From the NCBI GenBank assembly GCA_965207385.1, contig CBDBLZ010000014.1, forward strand, positions 1 to 64,000: a DNA stretch of 64,000 nt, in the 5' to 3' direction. A model generated the notes under the pieces. That model made no database searches and was not told the DNA's origin. It saw nothing but the letters and a program-made list of their open reading frames with translations. This DNA comes from CAZXEU01 sp965207385. Its GTDB lineage: Bacteria; Bacteroidota; Rhodothermia; Rhodothermales; Bin80. The translations under genes were made by a program, and so were the position numbers. Of this stretch, positions 33,856 through 42,027 are shown in pieces. Positions within the stretch are counted from its first letter, which is position 1. Each line of letters starts with the position of its first letter.

Positions 33856-35511
33856 TCACTTGAAGAGCTGCCCGCTCAGGCGTACAATCGCTATGCGCTG
33901 CAGTTTGTCGGCATCCGTCAATACTCCGATCGCCAGCGAATCGCTGAGGCGCATGGCCGCGAAGCCATCCGGGAACACGATCCTCTGAAAGCGCGGGCTT
34001 CTGCCCCTCAAGGAGACGCTCCGCCAGAGCCGCCCGTAGCCCAGCGGGTGGTGTGAACCGTCAAACTCCTGAATCCATACGCGGCCGGCTGTGCAGCGAA
34101 TGTCGACGCCAAGGGGAGTCTTTGCCGGCAAGTGCTCGCCCACTTGAGCCAGCAATTCTTCGGCGGCATGGTCAACCTCTGCGTCGCTGATGCCATCCTG
34201 CTTGAATTCCAGAAGGATCGCAGCACGGAGATAGGCCAGGTATTCCTCACGCGAGAACGGTCGTTCGGTCCACGGCAGCTGGATCCGGCTCGGCACTCCG
34301 GAATGCCCGGAGGCATAAAGAAGAAGGCTGCGATCCACGGGGTCAAGGACCACCACACTTCCGTTAGGACAACGGTCCCACAAGGGCACCGGGGCCGGCC
34401 CCATGGCAGAGACGTGGTTTGCAGCTCCGGCAAGGTCCCTGGCGAAGTCTGCGAGCACTTGCGGCTCTGCCCCTCCGTCCCTAATACGCAGGACTCTGCC
34501 ATTCCAGAAATCCGCGGCCCCGGTAATACCGCCAGGATAGGTGGCAAGTACATGCCCGGCGCCCTCTACCGCGACTCGAAACGGATCCCCGAACGAAACG
34601 CTCCGGATGTCCGACCTCACGAATCCTTCCAGCGCCATCGGAGCTGGTGATGAAGCCTTGAAATTGCCCTCCTGATCGAACGTCAGTAGTGACCGAGTAC
34701 CGAAATCCCAGACCACTACCTCACCCGCAGCGGGTGCTTCCGTCAGGGCCCGAGGACTAGTGAGTTCTCCCGGCGCCTTGCCATATGCACCGAAATCAGC
34801 AAGAATTCGGCCGTATCTGTCATATCCACGGAGGTAGGGCGCTTCTGCTGTGAGCACCCAGATAACCTCGTCAGATTCGAGAATGTCGCGCACGTCCCAC
34901 AACTTCTCGCCTTCCTCAAACGTCTGCAGGGCCGTCGAAGGAATTTCCACCGTAGATACGCCAGAATCAGCCGGAGCGCAGGATCCGACGAGAATGGTTC
35001 CCAGACCGAGCAGCGGGAGTGCCGAAAATCGCAGCAAGGAGCGTCTTTGCAGGAGCAGGCTAACCAGGGCGGCAGCGGAGGCCACGGCATATGCCAGTAC
35101 CGGCGCCGGGGGCGCCGCGGCCGCAGGCGTCATGGTCATAGACCCCCCCATAGCCAATAGCAAGCCTGATCCCAATGTCGCTGTGCATGCGGCAAAGCCC
35201 GCAAACATACCGAGTCGCTCGCGCCATACAATTGCTGAGCTGGGCTCATTCTTTTCATCCTGCAGAGCGTGCATAATCGCCTCTACCCCGGACTCCGGCA
35301 GCGAAGAATCGGAAGTGCCAATTTGCCTGATCGCGCTTACCAGGCGCAAGAGCTCAATAGCTTCCGGGTCGCGGGCAGCGCTAGTATAGTCGGCAGCTCG
35401 GTCCACCTCGCCGTCCACAGCAGCCGAGACCAGTCGGTCGGTCGCGTTCGCGTCCATCCCGGCGTCCACAGCAGATGGACTCCGAAGCAGCGTGCGCATT
35501 CTCTTGATCAT
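33856..35511 (-). CDS. Anti-sigma-like membrane protein fused to a six-bladed propeller
   Basis: A 551-residue protein. Residues 1-95 are cytoplasmic and anti-sigma-like ('RLVSAAVDGEVDRAADYTSAARDPEAIELLRLV'), but without the HxxxCxxC zinc motif. Hydrophobic helices follow near 101-122 and 136-154. Then 'QRRSLLRFSALPLLGLGTILVGSC' (155-178) looks like a lipoprotein signal peptide with lipobox LVGSC. Residues 185-551 form a propeller-like domain ('YDRYGRILADFGAYGKAPGEL', 'VVWDFGTRSLLTFDQEGNF'), probably periplasmic. The ECF sigma gene is 18 bp upstream, and a purine-rich GGGGGAAAG precedes this ATG. The likely role is to hold the sigma factor until the propeller senses a ligand. The binding of sigma is inferred from context and weak similarity. 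Confidence 0.8.
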   Translation of the reverse strand: MIKRMRTLLRSPSAVDAGMDANATDRLVSAAVDGEVDRAADYTSAARDPEAIELLRLVSAIRQIGTSDSSLPESGVEAIMHALQDEKNEPSSAIVWRERLGMFAGFAACTATLGSGLLLAMGGSMTMTPAAAAPPAPVLAYAVASAAALVSLLLQRRSLLRFSALPLLGLGTILVGSCAPADSGVSTVEIPSTALQTFEEGEKLWDVRDILESDEVIWVLTAEAPYLRGYDRYGRILADFGAYGKAPGELTSPRALTEAPAAGEVVVWDFGTRSLLTFDQEGNFKASSPAPMALEGFVRSDIRSVSFGDPFRVAVEGAGHVLATYPGGITGAADFWNGRVLRIRDGGAEPQVLADFARDLAGAANHVSAMGPAPVPLWDRCPNGSVVVLDPVDRSLLLYASGHSGVPSRIQLPWTERPFSREEYLAYLRAAILLEFKQDGISDAEVDHAAEELLAQVGEHLPAKTPLGVDIRCTAGRVWIQEFDGSHHPLGYGRLWRSVSLRGRSPRFQRIVFPDGFAAMRLSDSLAIGVLTDADKLQRIAIVRLSGQLFK

Positions 35512-35529
35512 CTTTCCCCCGTGTTAAGG

Positions 35530-36090
35530 TTACTGGATTCTCGCGGCGAGGCCGCTCATCCGGCGCAGCTTCTTGAGACCCCGGTGAACGAGTGAGCGCA
35601 CCGACGCCTCTTTCACTGCCAAGATGTGTGCAACTTCTGCCGTGCTCTTGCCCTCGATGATCCTGAGCACTATGGCATCACGCTCCCGGACAGGTAGGCG
35701 TTCGAGCGCGACATAAAGGGCCGATGCCTGCTGCCGTTGAATGTGCACTTCCGCCGGTCCGGGGCCGGAGTCTTGCAGGTCGCCGTACTCATCAAGGCGG
35801 ACCGGGCGAACGCCGCGTCGCTTGCGGGCCTCCATCCTGCAAACGTTCCTGCATACCGCCAGAGCCCAGCCGAGAAATGACCCGGTCCCTGAAAAGCGGG
35901 CACGCTTTCGATAAATCTGAATCCAGCTTGCTTGCAACAGATCGGCAGCATGCGCATCGTCCCGCGCGTAGCTGCGGATCAGGTGAAGCAATCGCGGCGA
36001 CATCTCGCGCACGAGATCCCGGAACAGCGCCTGGTCTCCGGCGCAGAAGCGCTCGCGGTCAATGCCCGCCATGCCAACGTGGGAATTCAT
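35530..36090 (-). CDS. ECF (sigma-70 family) RNA polymerase sigma factor
   Basis: A 186-residue ECF sigma factor. Region 2 spans about 15-85, with 'ALFRDLVREMSPRLLHLIRSYARDDAHAADLLQASWIQIYRKRARF' and 'FLGWALAVCRNVCRMEARKRR'. Region 4 spans about 125-180, with 'ALERLPVRERDAIVLRIIEGKSTAEVAHILAVKEASVRSLVHRGLKKLRRM', a helix-turn-helix that should read the -35 box. It sits between a 3+3 helix membrane protein (11 bp upstream) and an anti-sigma-like protein (18 bp downstream). Such units usually autoregulate, but I could not define the promoter. I chose the ATG at 36090; the frame runs open to 36156. High confidence for the family. Confidence 0.93.
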   Translation of the reverse strand: MNSHVGMAGIDRERFCAGDQALFRDLVREMSPRLLHLIRSYARDDAHAADLLQASWIQIYRKRARFSGTGSFLGWALAVCRNVCRMEARKRRGVRPVRLDEYGDLQDSGPGPAEVHIQRQQASALYVALERLPVRERDAIVLRIIEGKSTAEVAHILAVKEASVRSLVHRGLKKLRRMSGLAARIQ

Positions 36091-36101
36091 CGAGCCCTGC
36101 T

Positions 36102-36824
36102 TTATTGCGGGCGCGCAACTACGGTAAGGATCCCGGCAAGGACAAGCGGCAGGCACAGTGGGAACAAGAGGAGCAGGCCTTCCCAGGCTCCGTTGTATGA
36201 AACGAGCTCGCTTGCAAGTATCGCTGGAAGCCAGAAGGCTATCATCAGCAGGCCCCCTGCAAGCCAGCGAGCAGCGTATCGGCTCCAGGAAGACATTGCG
36301 CGAGTTAGTCGACCGGTTGATTCCCCCAAAACGGCCGCCACGATGGCGAAGGCCGCGTTTGCTATCGGCACGTAAATCTGCACCAGCACAATGCCTGCCC
36401 TGCGCAAATGGCGCGCGGCTTCAGCGCCCGAGGCAGTCTCAGCGGCTGCTTGTTCGGCCCTTGCAGCATGGAACATGGAGGCGGGAAATCCCCAGTCCGA
36501 GCCGGTCCACCCGGCGAGCATGGGCTCCACGAGTGCGCCAAAGCCGTACGCTGCAAGCGACAATCCGAAGAGCAGAGCCCAGTTGCGACGCGCAGACCCG
36601 GTACCATCCCTCCCAATCAGGCCAAAATCATGCATTGCACTGGCAAACACGGCCGGAGGAAGAACGAGCGCAACGAAACCCGGCAGATTCTCGACCAACA
36701 TGCCAAGGAATCGCGAGACAGGATTGGCCTGGCCCCAAAAGTGGGTTGCGGAGTAGACGACAAAAACGGTTAGCAGGGCAGCTACCCACTGTCCGGCGCG
36801 TAGGAGGAATTCGTAACGGGTCAT
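36102..36824 (-). CDS. 3+3 TM membrane protein resembling a reduced LptF/LptG
   Basis: A 240-residue membrane protein with hydrophobic helices near residues 10-32, 42-64, 80-98, 147-165, 188-207 and 212-236, arranged three plus three with a short hydrophilic loop (about 105-140) between. This topology, the 'VLPPAVFASAM' second helix and the 'HLRRAGIVLVQIYVPIANAAFAIVAAVLG' fourth helix recall the LptF/LptG permeases of LPS export. In those, however, the loop is a jellyroll domain of some 150 residues, which is absent here. The similarity is by eye. The gene is 11 bp upstream of the ECF sigma factor and probably in its operon. The ATG at 36824 is used; 36836 and 36884 are in frame. Function unknown. 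Confidence 0.55.
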   Translation of the reverse strand: MTRYEFLLRAGQWVAALLTVFVVYSATHFWGQANPVSRFLGMLVENLPGFVALVLPPAVFASAMHDFGLIGRDGTGSARRNWALLFGLSLAAYGFGALVEPMLAGWTGSDWGFPASMFHAARAEQAAAETASGAEAARHLRRAGIVLVQIYVPIANAAFAIVAAVLGESTGRLTRAMSSWSRYAARWLAGGLLMIAFWLPAILASELVSYNGAWEGLLLLFPLCLPLVLAGILTVVARPQ

Positions 36825-36836
36825 CTGCGCTTTCAT

Positions 36837-37468
36837 GCGGCAATGGCGGGTGGCTTGTTCCTGGGTCACGCTGTCTGTTCGCAACTACTATAGAGATGCC
36901 AAATCTGGCCCGAGCGTTGCAAGTCGTCAAGAAACCCTCACAAAAGGCCTTGCGCCAATTGACTCGTCTGCTTGACGCTTGGCTGCCGAAGGCAACAAGG
37001 TGGGCGCTTCCCCGGCCGAGCCCTGAAACGAGCCCGCCTGGATCGGTGGGCCCTGGCGCTACCGGGACCACGACGGTGTGGAGCCGGCTACGGAGCCGAA
37101 TCAATTGGGCCCGCAATTCATTGGCAGCCTTGCTGCGGGACGTTTGCCCGCACCGGCTACCTACGATGCGACAATTCCTGAACGCCCGACAACAAGCGCA
37201 TTCACCGGGCGCAACCAGCCCGCTTGACATTTGGCCAGATCCGGACGCAGAACCGGACTGATCCTGTTGATCCGTGCCTCAGGAGCGGGGCGCGCGGAAC
37301 CAGTTCCAAGCCGGCGCGCCGTGCCAGGTCGGATACTGGCGTGGACACGCGTCTGCAGTTTCAGACGAACCACGCGCGTCCTTGATTCCATTGACCTTCA
37401 GCCCCGGGCCAATCTGCGTCCTGACCCGCATAGTACGGAAGGACGCGCTTCTGCGTCCGAACCCGGAA
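36837..37468. other. Intergenic region, no gene seen
   Basis: About 630 bases upstream of the sigma-factor operon and downstream of the barrel gene at 37469. It should contain the operon promoter. The frames present are antisense or random in composition. No RNA gene, repeat or T-tailed hairpin recognised. Confidence 0.35.
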
Positions 37469-38155
37469 CTAGAATTCAAACGCAACGCCAAGATGAGGAA
37501 CAAGCAAGTCTGTTGCGGATCGCTCCGTGTCAAACGTCAACGTCCCCCCGGTCCGCATGATGGCGCCTTCCGTCAGGTACTCGGCGGAGCCGCCCACCAG
37601 ATACCTGAAGCCGAGACCGACCCGGACCGTCCCCTCCTGCGACTGATGTACCCTGATCTTCAGTCCTGCCCCGATGCCATAACTGAACGCCGCATCATCA
37701 AAGTTCTTGGTAGAGGCAATTCTCTCATCCTCGCTGCCCCGATCATCCTCTACGGTGGTTTCCGTGAAGAGATAATTGAATCCCAGGAGGCCATCCAGGT
37801 AGGGCTGCACGCGACTCCGGGGCGGCTGTAGCCGGAGCACCAGATGGCCGGAAGCTATGTTATTGTTTGTTTCGACCTCGACCGTCACGTCAGGGATCGT
37901 CAAGCTGAACGGTACGTGGCGCCGCTCGACGCCGTAAACCAGGAAAGTCCCGGTCAGGCCGACCACCAAGGGAGTGCCCTCCAGTCCTACGCCGCCAAAC
38001 ATGGTAATCCCAAACCCGGGATTGGTTACGTGGTCACTGAATTCGCCCTGGGGCAGTCCCAAGGCAAAGTCGACGCTGAATTCCGGGCGAACTTGTGCAA
38101 AGCTGCCTGCGGCCAGACCGCAGCAAAGAATTGAAATAGCAATGAATCTGTGCAT
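37469..38155 (-). CDS. Outer-membrane beta-barrel protein
   Basis: A 228-residue protein with a clear signal peptide ('IAISILCCGLAAGSFAQ', cleavage near residue 21). The mature part is a series of beta strands alternating with turns: 'FSVDFALGLPQGEFSDHV', 'FGITMFGGVGLEG', 'ASGHLVLRLQP', 'YLDGLLGFNYLFTETTV', 'VRVGLGFRYLVGG', ending in '-LGVAFEF' with the terminal aromatic residue typical of assembled barrels. It resembles small porin-like or OmpW-like barrels of unknown ligand. The ATG at 38155 starts the signal peptide; the 24 residues upstream in frame are unlikely. It lies 68 bp downstream of the AcuI-like reductase on the same strand. Confidence 0.8.
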   Translation of the reverse strand: MHRFIAISILCCGLAAGSFAQVRPEFSVDFALGLPQGEFSDHVTNPGFGITMFGGVGLEGTPLVVGLTGTFLVYGVERRHVPFSLTIPDVTVEVETNNNIASGHLVLRLQPPRSRVQPYLDGLLGFNYLFTETTVEDDRGSEDERIASTKNFDDAAFSYGIGAGLKIRVHQSQEGTVRVGLGFRYLVGGSAEYLTEGAIMRTGGTLTFDTERSATDLLVPHLGVAFEF

Positions 38156-38223
38156 GTCGCGCATTGGATAACGATGCATGTGGTTACGGCATTGCCGCCG
38201 CGAAATGCCCAAAAGTATTGCGC

Positions 38224-39228
38224 TCACGCGTTTACATCGACGACCACCCGCCCGGAGGTCTGGCCGTCCAGCATTCTGGCCGCGTGTGATTGCACTTGTG
38301 CCAATGGGAGCACGCGATCTACTATTCGGTCAAGGATATCGGCGGTCACCAACCCTGCGAGCCGAACCCAGGCCTCTTGCCGCAGGGCCATCGCGGGGAA
38401 GTTGGAGTCAATGCCCAGGACACTGATGCCACGCAGTATGAACGGAAATACGGTCGTTTCCAGGACGTAACCCGTGACGTTGCCGCACGCGGCAACCACG
38501 CCGTGCCGGGCCAGCCGGCTGATGATCGCCGCAAGCGTCGGACCGCCCAATGTGTCCACGGCACCTGCGTGGCGTGCCGATTCAAGAGGACGCTTCGCAC
38601 CCCGCCCCAGCTCATCTCGGTGGATAATGCGAGCAGCGCCGAGCGCTGTAAGCATGGGCCCGGCACTCCTGCTGCCGGTCGAAGCCACCACCTCGTAGCC
38701 CAGAAGCGACAGAATTGCAGTGGCAAAACTGCCTACGCCGCCCGATGCACCGGTAACGACTACCTCGCCGCCTTCCGGCCCGAGACCGTGCCGCTGCAGG
38801 GCCATGACAGCAAGCATGGCCGTCAGACCCGCCGTGCCCAGCACCATGCTGCCCATCGGCGACACCTCGCCAGGCAGATGCACGAGCGTATCATCGGAAA
38901 CGCGTTGCCGCTGGCTGAATCCTCCCCACGTAAACTCTCCCAGTCCTCCTCCGGTCTGCACTACAAAATCCCCGGGCGAGAACCTGTCGGACGAAGAGTG
39001 CACAACTCTGCCCACAAGATCTATTCCGGGCACAAACGGAAACGGGGCCCGCACAATCTTGCCTTTGCCCGTCACCGCCAGAGCGTCCTTGTAATTGACA
39101 CTGGAATAGAGCACGTCCACCTCTACGGCATGATCGGGCAGTGCAGAGGATTCGAGATGCCGGACAGCGGCCTCTCCGGAAGACTCGAGGACCAGAGCGC
39201 GAAACGGCTGCGAGTCGGGACTTGACAT
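38224..39228 (-). CDS. AcuI/YhdH-family NADPH-dependent reductase
   Basis: A 334-residue medium-chain (zinc-free) quinone oxidoreductase. It matches the YhdH/AcuI branch, whose characterised members reduce acryloyl-CoA: 'VLYSSVNYKDALAVTGKGKIVRAPFPFVPGIDLVGRVV', 'EFTWGGFSQRQRV', 'GTAGLTAMLAVMALQRHGL', the NADPH motif 'VVVTGASGGVGSFATAIL', and 'GAVDTLGGPTLAAI'. In marine bacteria AcuI detoxifies acryloyl-CoA from DMSP or propionate metabolism, but there is no DMSP gene nearby to support this here. The start is the ATG at 39228. It is divergent from the TonB-like gene with essentially no spacer, so their 5' regions overlap. Confidence 0.88.
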   Translation of the reverse strand: MSSPDSQPFRALVLESSGEAAVRHLESSALPDHAVEVDVLYSSVNYKDALAVTGKGKIVRAPFPFVPGIDLVGRVVHSSSDRFSPGDFVVQTGGGLGEFTWGGFSQRQRVSDDTLVHLPGEVSPMGSMVLGTAGLTAMLAVMALQRHGLGPEGGEVVVTGASGGVGSFATAILSLLGYEVVASTGSRSAGPMLTALGAARIIHRDELGRGAKRPLESARHAGAVDTLGGPTLAAIISRLARHGVVAACGNVTGYVLETTVFPFILRGISVLGIDSNFPAMALRQEAWVRLAGLVTADILDRIVDRVLPLAQVQSHAARMLDGQTSGRVVVDVNA

Positions 39229-39229
39229 A

Positions 39230-39940
39230 GTGTGCGCGCGTTGCAACGTTAGTAGAAGATCATCAGCCAAGCCTCCCTTGACAAGTCAAAGTCGCCCGCG
39301 GCCGTCTTATCCTATCGGATTGATGGCAGGACTCGTTGCCAGCCTGTCGGTTATCGGAGTGCTCTTCAATGTTCCGCTGGGGTCCAAAGTACAACGATCC
39401 GGCTGGAGGCACCAGGCACCCGGAAGTCGGGAGAGGCTCGGTCTGCTCGATATCCGGCAGCGCACGGAAGCGCGCAGCTTCGGTGTGCCTGTCCGTGATT
39501 TCGGCCTGCCCGACAAGCCTGCGGACGAGCTGGAACGCGGGCGGCGCGTTGAAGAAGCGCCGTCCGAGGAGTCTACCAGCTCTATGGCACTTGAAGGGCT
39601 TGAGGCCCTCCCTGTCCTGGACGTGGCCGAGCACATGCCCGATATCGAGGGCGGTATCGGAGCATACTATATCAACATCGAGTACCCTGAACGGGCGCGA
39701 CTCATGGGCATCCAGGGTCGTCTTGTCCTGCTTTTCGTCGTCGAACCGGACGGGATGCCGAGCAACATCACCGTAGGCAAGTCCCTGCATCCCCTGTGTG
39801 ATTCCGCGGCAGTGCGGGCACTTCGGCAAACGGTTTTCATCCCAGGTCACCACAACGGCGAACCCGTGCGGGTTCGCATGAGGCTGCCAGTCTCCTTCCA
39901 GCTTCTGGACCGAACGGTCGCAGACTCTACGGCGGGTTAG
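39230..39940 (+). CDS. TonB-like energy transducer
   Basis: About 236 residues. A short basic N-terminus precedes one transmembrane helix ('LMAGLVASLSVIGVLFNVPLG', about 31-51). A charged linker ('EEAPSEESTSS') leads to a C-terminal TonB domain with 'MPDIEGGIGAYYINIEYPERARLMGIQGRLVLLFVVEPDGMPSNITV' and 'DSAAVRALRQTVFIPGHHNGEPVRVRMRLPVSF'. TonB passes proton-motive force from ExbBD to outer-membrane receptors; no exbBD or receptor gene is in the window. The start is uncertain: GTG at 39230 is the longest, and TTG 39278 or ATG 39323 are possible. One base separates its stop from the clpS-like ATG. Confidence 0.85.
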   Translation: MCARCNVSRRSSAKPPLTSQSRPRPSYPIGLMAGLVASLSVIGVLFNVPLGSKVQRSGWRHQAPGSRERLGLLDIRQRTEARSFGVPVRDFGLPDKPADELERGRRVEEAPSEESTSSMALEGLEALPVLDVAEHMPDIEGGIGAYYINIEYPERARLMGIQGRLVLLFVVEPDGMPSNITVGKSLHPLCDSAAVRALRQTVFIPGHHNGEPVRVRMRLPVSFQLLDRTVADSTAG

Positions 39941-39941
39941 G

Positions 39942-40310
39942 ATGATCCGGGGCGTTCATCCGTACGCGGGCATACGTTATGCAGTAGGATTGCCCCAGCC
40001 GGGCGAGCCCGTCGCATCTGACGTCCAGGAGCGCACAGTGCGTCTTCCGAAGTTTCACGTCGTACTTCTGGATGATGACGAGCACACGTATGAATACGTC
40101 ATCGAAATGCTGGTAAACCTGTTCGGTCACAATCCGAAGAAGGCCTATGAATTGGCCCTTACGGTAGACGCAACAGGACGCGTTGTAGTCGACACCACGA
40201 CGCGGGAGCGCGCGCAACTCAAGCGAGACCAGATATTGACCTACGGGCCAGATCCGCGCCTTGAGTACAGCGCGAATTCGATGGCTGCCGTTTTGGAATC
40301 CGCGGCCTGA
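39942..40310 (+). CDS. clpS: ClpS-like protease adaptor
   Basis: A 122-residue ClpS-family protein. The core 'FHVVLLDDDEHTYEYVIEMLVNLFGHNPKKAYELALTVDATGRVVVDTTTRERAQLKRDQI' matches the family (about 38-98), including the acidic 'DDDEHT' where classical ClpS has 'DDxxT' at the N-degron pocket and the AAA-contact helix 'AYELA'. ClpS hands N-end-rule substrates to ClpA or ClpC. The 37 residues before the core are longer than usual and variable. It follows the TonB-like gene by one base, suggesting translational coupling; no clpA is nearby. It converges on the AbgT gene with 157 bp between. Confidence 0.85.
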   Translation: MIRGVHPYAGIRYAVGLPQPGEPVASDVQERTVRLPKFHVVLLDDDEHTYEYVIEMLVNLFGHNPKKAYELALTVDATGRVVVDTTTRERAQLKRDQILTYGPDPRLEYSANSMAAVLESAA

Positions 40311-40467
40311 CGGCGTCGTCGCGGCTGTTTGGGCAAGCGTACTCCAGGTCTCTGGATCTGGCGCTTACGATTGATTCCCGGCCACTGGATTGCTCTTCAT
40401 AGCACGCGCGCGTCCATTCCTTCCGCCGGGACGTGCGAAGGACTTGCGGAGGAGGCCGCCACTTCCT

Positions 40468-42027
40468 CTACATCGGCGGATAGCTGTAGGATGCTCCGAG
40501 GCCAAGCGGAATGCCGAGCAGCCAGTACAGGATCAGGAACACCGTCCACACCGCCAGAAACGTCAGGCTGTAGGGAATCATGATAGAGGTAAGCGTCCCT
40601 ATGCCCGTCTTCTTCACGTAGCGCTGGCAGTAAACAACGACGAGCGGGAAGTAGGGCATGAGCGGTGTGATGATATTCGAAGAAGAATCCCCCACCCGGT
40701 AGGCGGCCTGCGTCAGCTCCGGCGAAATCCCTACCTGCATGAGCATCGGTACAAATATGGGAGCCAGCAGCGCCCATTTGGCGGAAGCCGAACCCACGAA
40801 CAGGTTCACAAATGCCGTAAGCAGCACGATACCCACGATCGTGACACTGCCGGGAAGGGCAAGAGCCTTGAGCAGGGATGCACCCTTGAGCGCCAGTAGC
40901 GCTCCGATATTGGATTCGCCGAACGCGTGTACGAACAGCGCGCAAAAGAAGGCCATAACGATATAGTAGGCCATGCCATCCATGGCCTTGGTCATGGCGT
41001 CAACAATATCCTTGGACTTCCGGAAAACACCTGCCACCAATCCATACACCACACCCGGAATAAGGAACAGCAGGAATATCAGGGGCACAATCGATTGCAT
41101 GATCGGCGCCTGGAAGGAGTTGAGCGATCCTTCGGCGTCGCGGAACGGCGAGTCGGCGGGCAAGAGCACCAGTACCAGTGCCACCAAGCCCAGCACCAGG
41201 ATTCCCGTGGAAACAAAGAAGGCCCTGCTTTCCCTCGCTGCCATGGTATCCATGGGCGGGGCCTCTTCCGCATCTTGGTCCACCGGCACGGCCTTGTCCA
41301 GGCGCGGCTCCACGATGCGGTCCGTGACGAACCAGCCCAGCCCGATTATGAGGAAACTGGAAATGGCCGTGAAGAAATAATTGCACAAAGGATTGACCAG
41401 GATCGCCGCATCCAGTATCTGAGCGGCGGGCTGCGTAAACCCCTGCAGAAGCGGATCCAGAGCGGAGGGAAGCGGATTGGCGCTGAAGCCGCCCGACACC
41501 CCGGCAAATGCGGCCGCGATACCTGCCAGGGGGTGCCTGCCCGCGGCGTAGAAAATCACACCTCCAAGGGGTATGACCAGCACGTAACCGGCATCCACGG
41601 CGCTGTGGCTGATTAGGCCGACCAGGACCACCATGGGCGTCAGCAGGCTCCTTGCCGTGCTGCCCAGCAGCAACTTGATGCCCGTGTTGAAATAGCCTGC
41701 CTCATCCGCTACGCCCACCCCAAGCATCGCCACCAGAACCACTCCCAGCGGCGCAAAGCCGGTGAAAATGCTCACCATGTTCGACAGGAAAGCGGTCAGC
41801 GCGCTGCCAGCCAGAAGATTGTTGATGACCAGCGGCGATCCCGTGCGCGGATCAATGACATCAAACGTGGAAGACGTAAGAAGGGCGGACAGGACCCAAA
41901 CGATCACCAGCGACAGCAAGAATAGCATCGCCGGGTCGGGAAGCTTGTTTCCGACCAGTTCTATTCCGCCCAGAAACCGGTCAACGAGGCCCGCTCGAGA
42001 CCTGGCAGAGGTATCTTTAGCGCTCAC
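40468..42027 (-). CDS. AbgT-family transporter
   Basis: A 519-residue membrane transporter of the AbgT family (E. coli AbgT takes up p-aminobenzoyl-glutamate; some homologues export sulfonamides). Diagnostic segments: 'RFLGGIELVGNKLPDPAMLFLLSLVIVWVLSALL' at the N-terminus, 'FAPLGVVLVAMLGVGVADEAGYF', 'SHSAVDAGYVLVIPLGGVIFYAAGRHPLAGIAAAFAGVSGGFSANPLPS' and 'VNLFVGSASAKWALLAPIFVPML', plus the C-terminal 'PLMPYFPLVVVYCQRY'. It begins with a GTG overlapping the GH3 stop in a four-base GTGA, so the two are translationally coupled. High confidence for the family; substrate open. Confidence 0.93.
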   Translation of the reverse strand: MSAKDTSARSRAGLVDRFLGGIELVGNKLPDPAMLFLLSLVIVWVLSALLTSSTFDVIDPRTGSPLVINNLLAGSALTAFLSNMVSIFTGFAPLGVVLVAMLGVGVADEAGYFNTGIKLLLGSTARSLLTPMVVLVGLISHSAVDAGYVLVIPLGGVIFYAAGRHPLAGIAAAFAGVSGGFSANPLPSALDPLLQGFTQPAAQILDAAILVNPLCNYFFTAISSFLIIGLGWFVTDRIVEPRLDKAVPVDQDAEEAPPMDTMAARESRAFFVSTGILVLGLVALVLVLLPADSPFRDAEGSLNSFQAPIMQSIVPLIFLLFLIPGVVYGLVAGVFRKSKDIVDAMTKAMDGMAYYIVMAFFCALFVHAFGESNIGALLALKGASLLKALALPGSVTIVGIVLLTAFVNLFVGSASAKWALLAPIFVPMLMQVGISPELTQAAYRVGDSSSNIITPLMPYFPLVVVYCQRYVKKTGIGTLTSIMIPYSLTFLAVWTVFLILYWLLGIPLGLGASYSYPPM

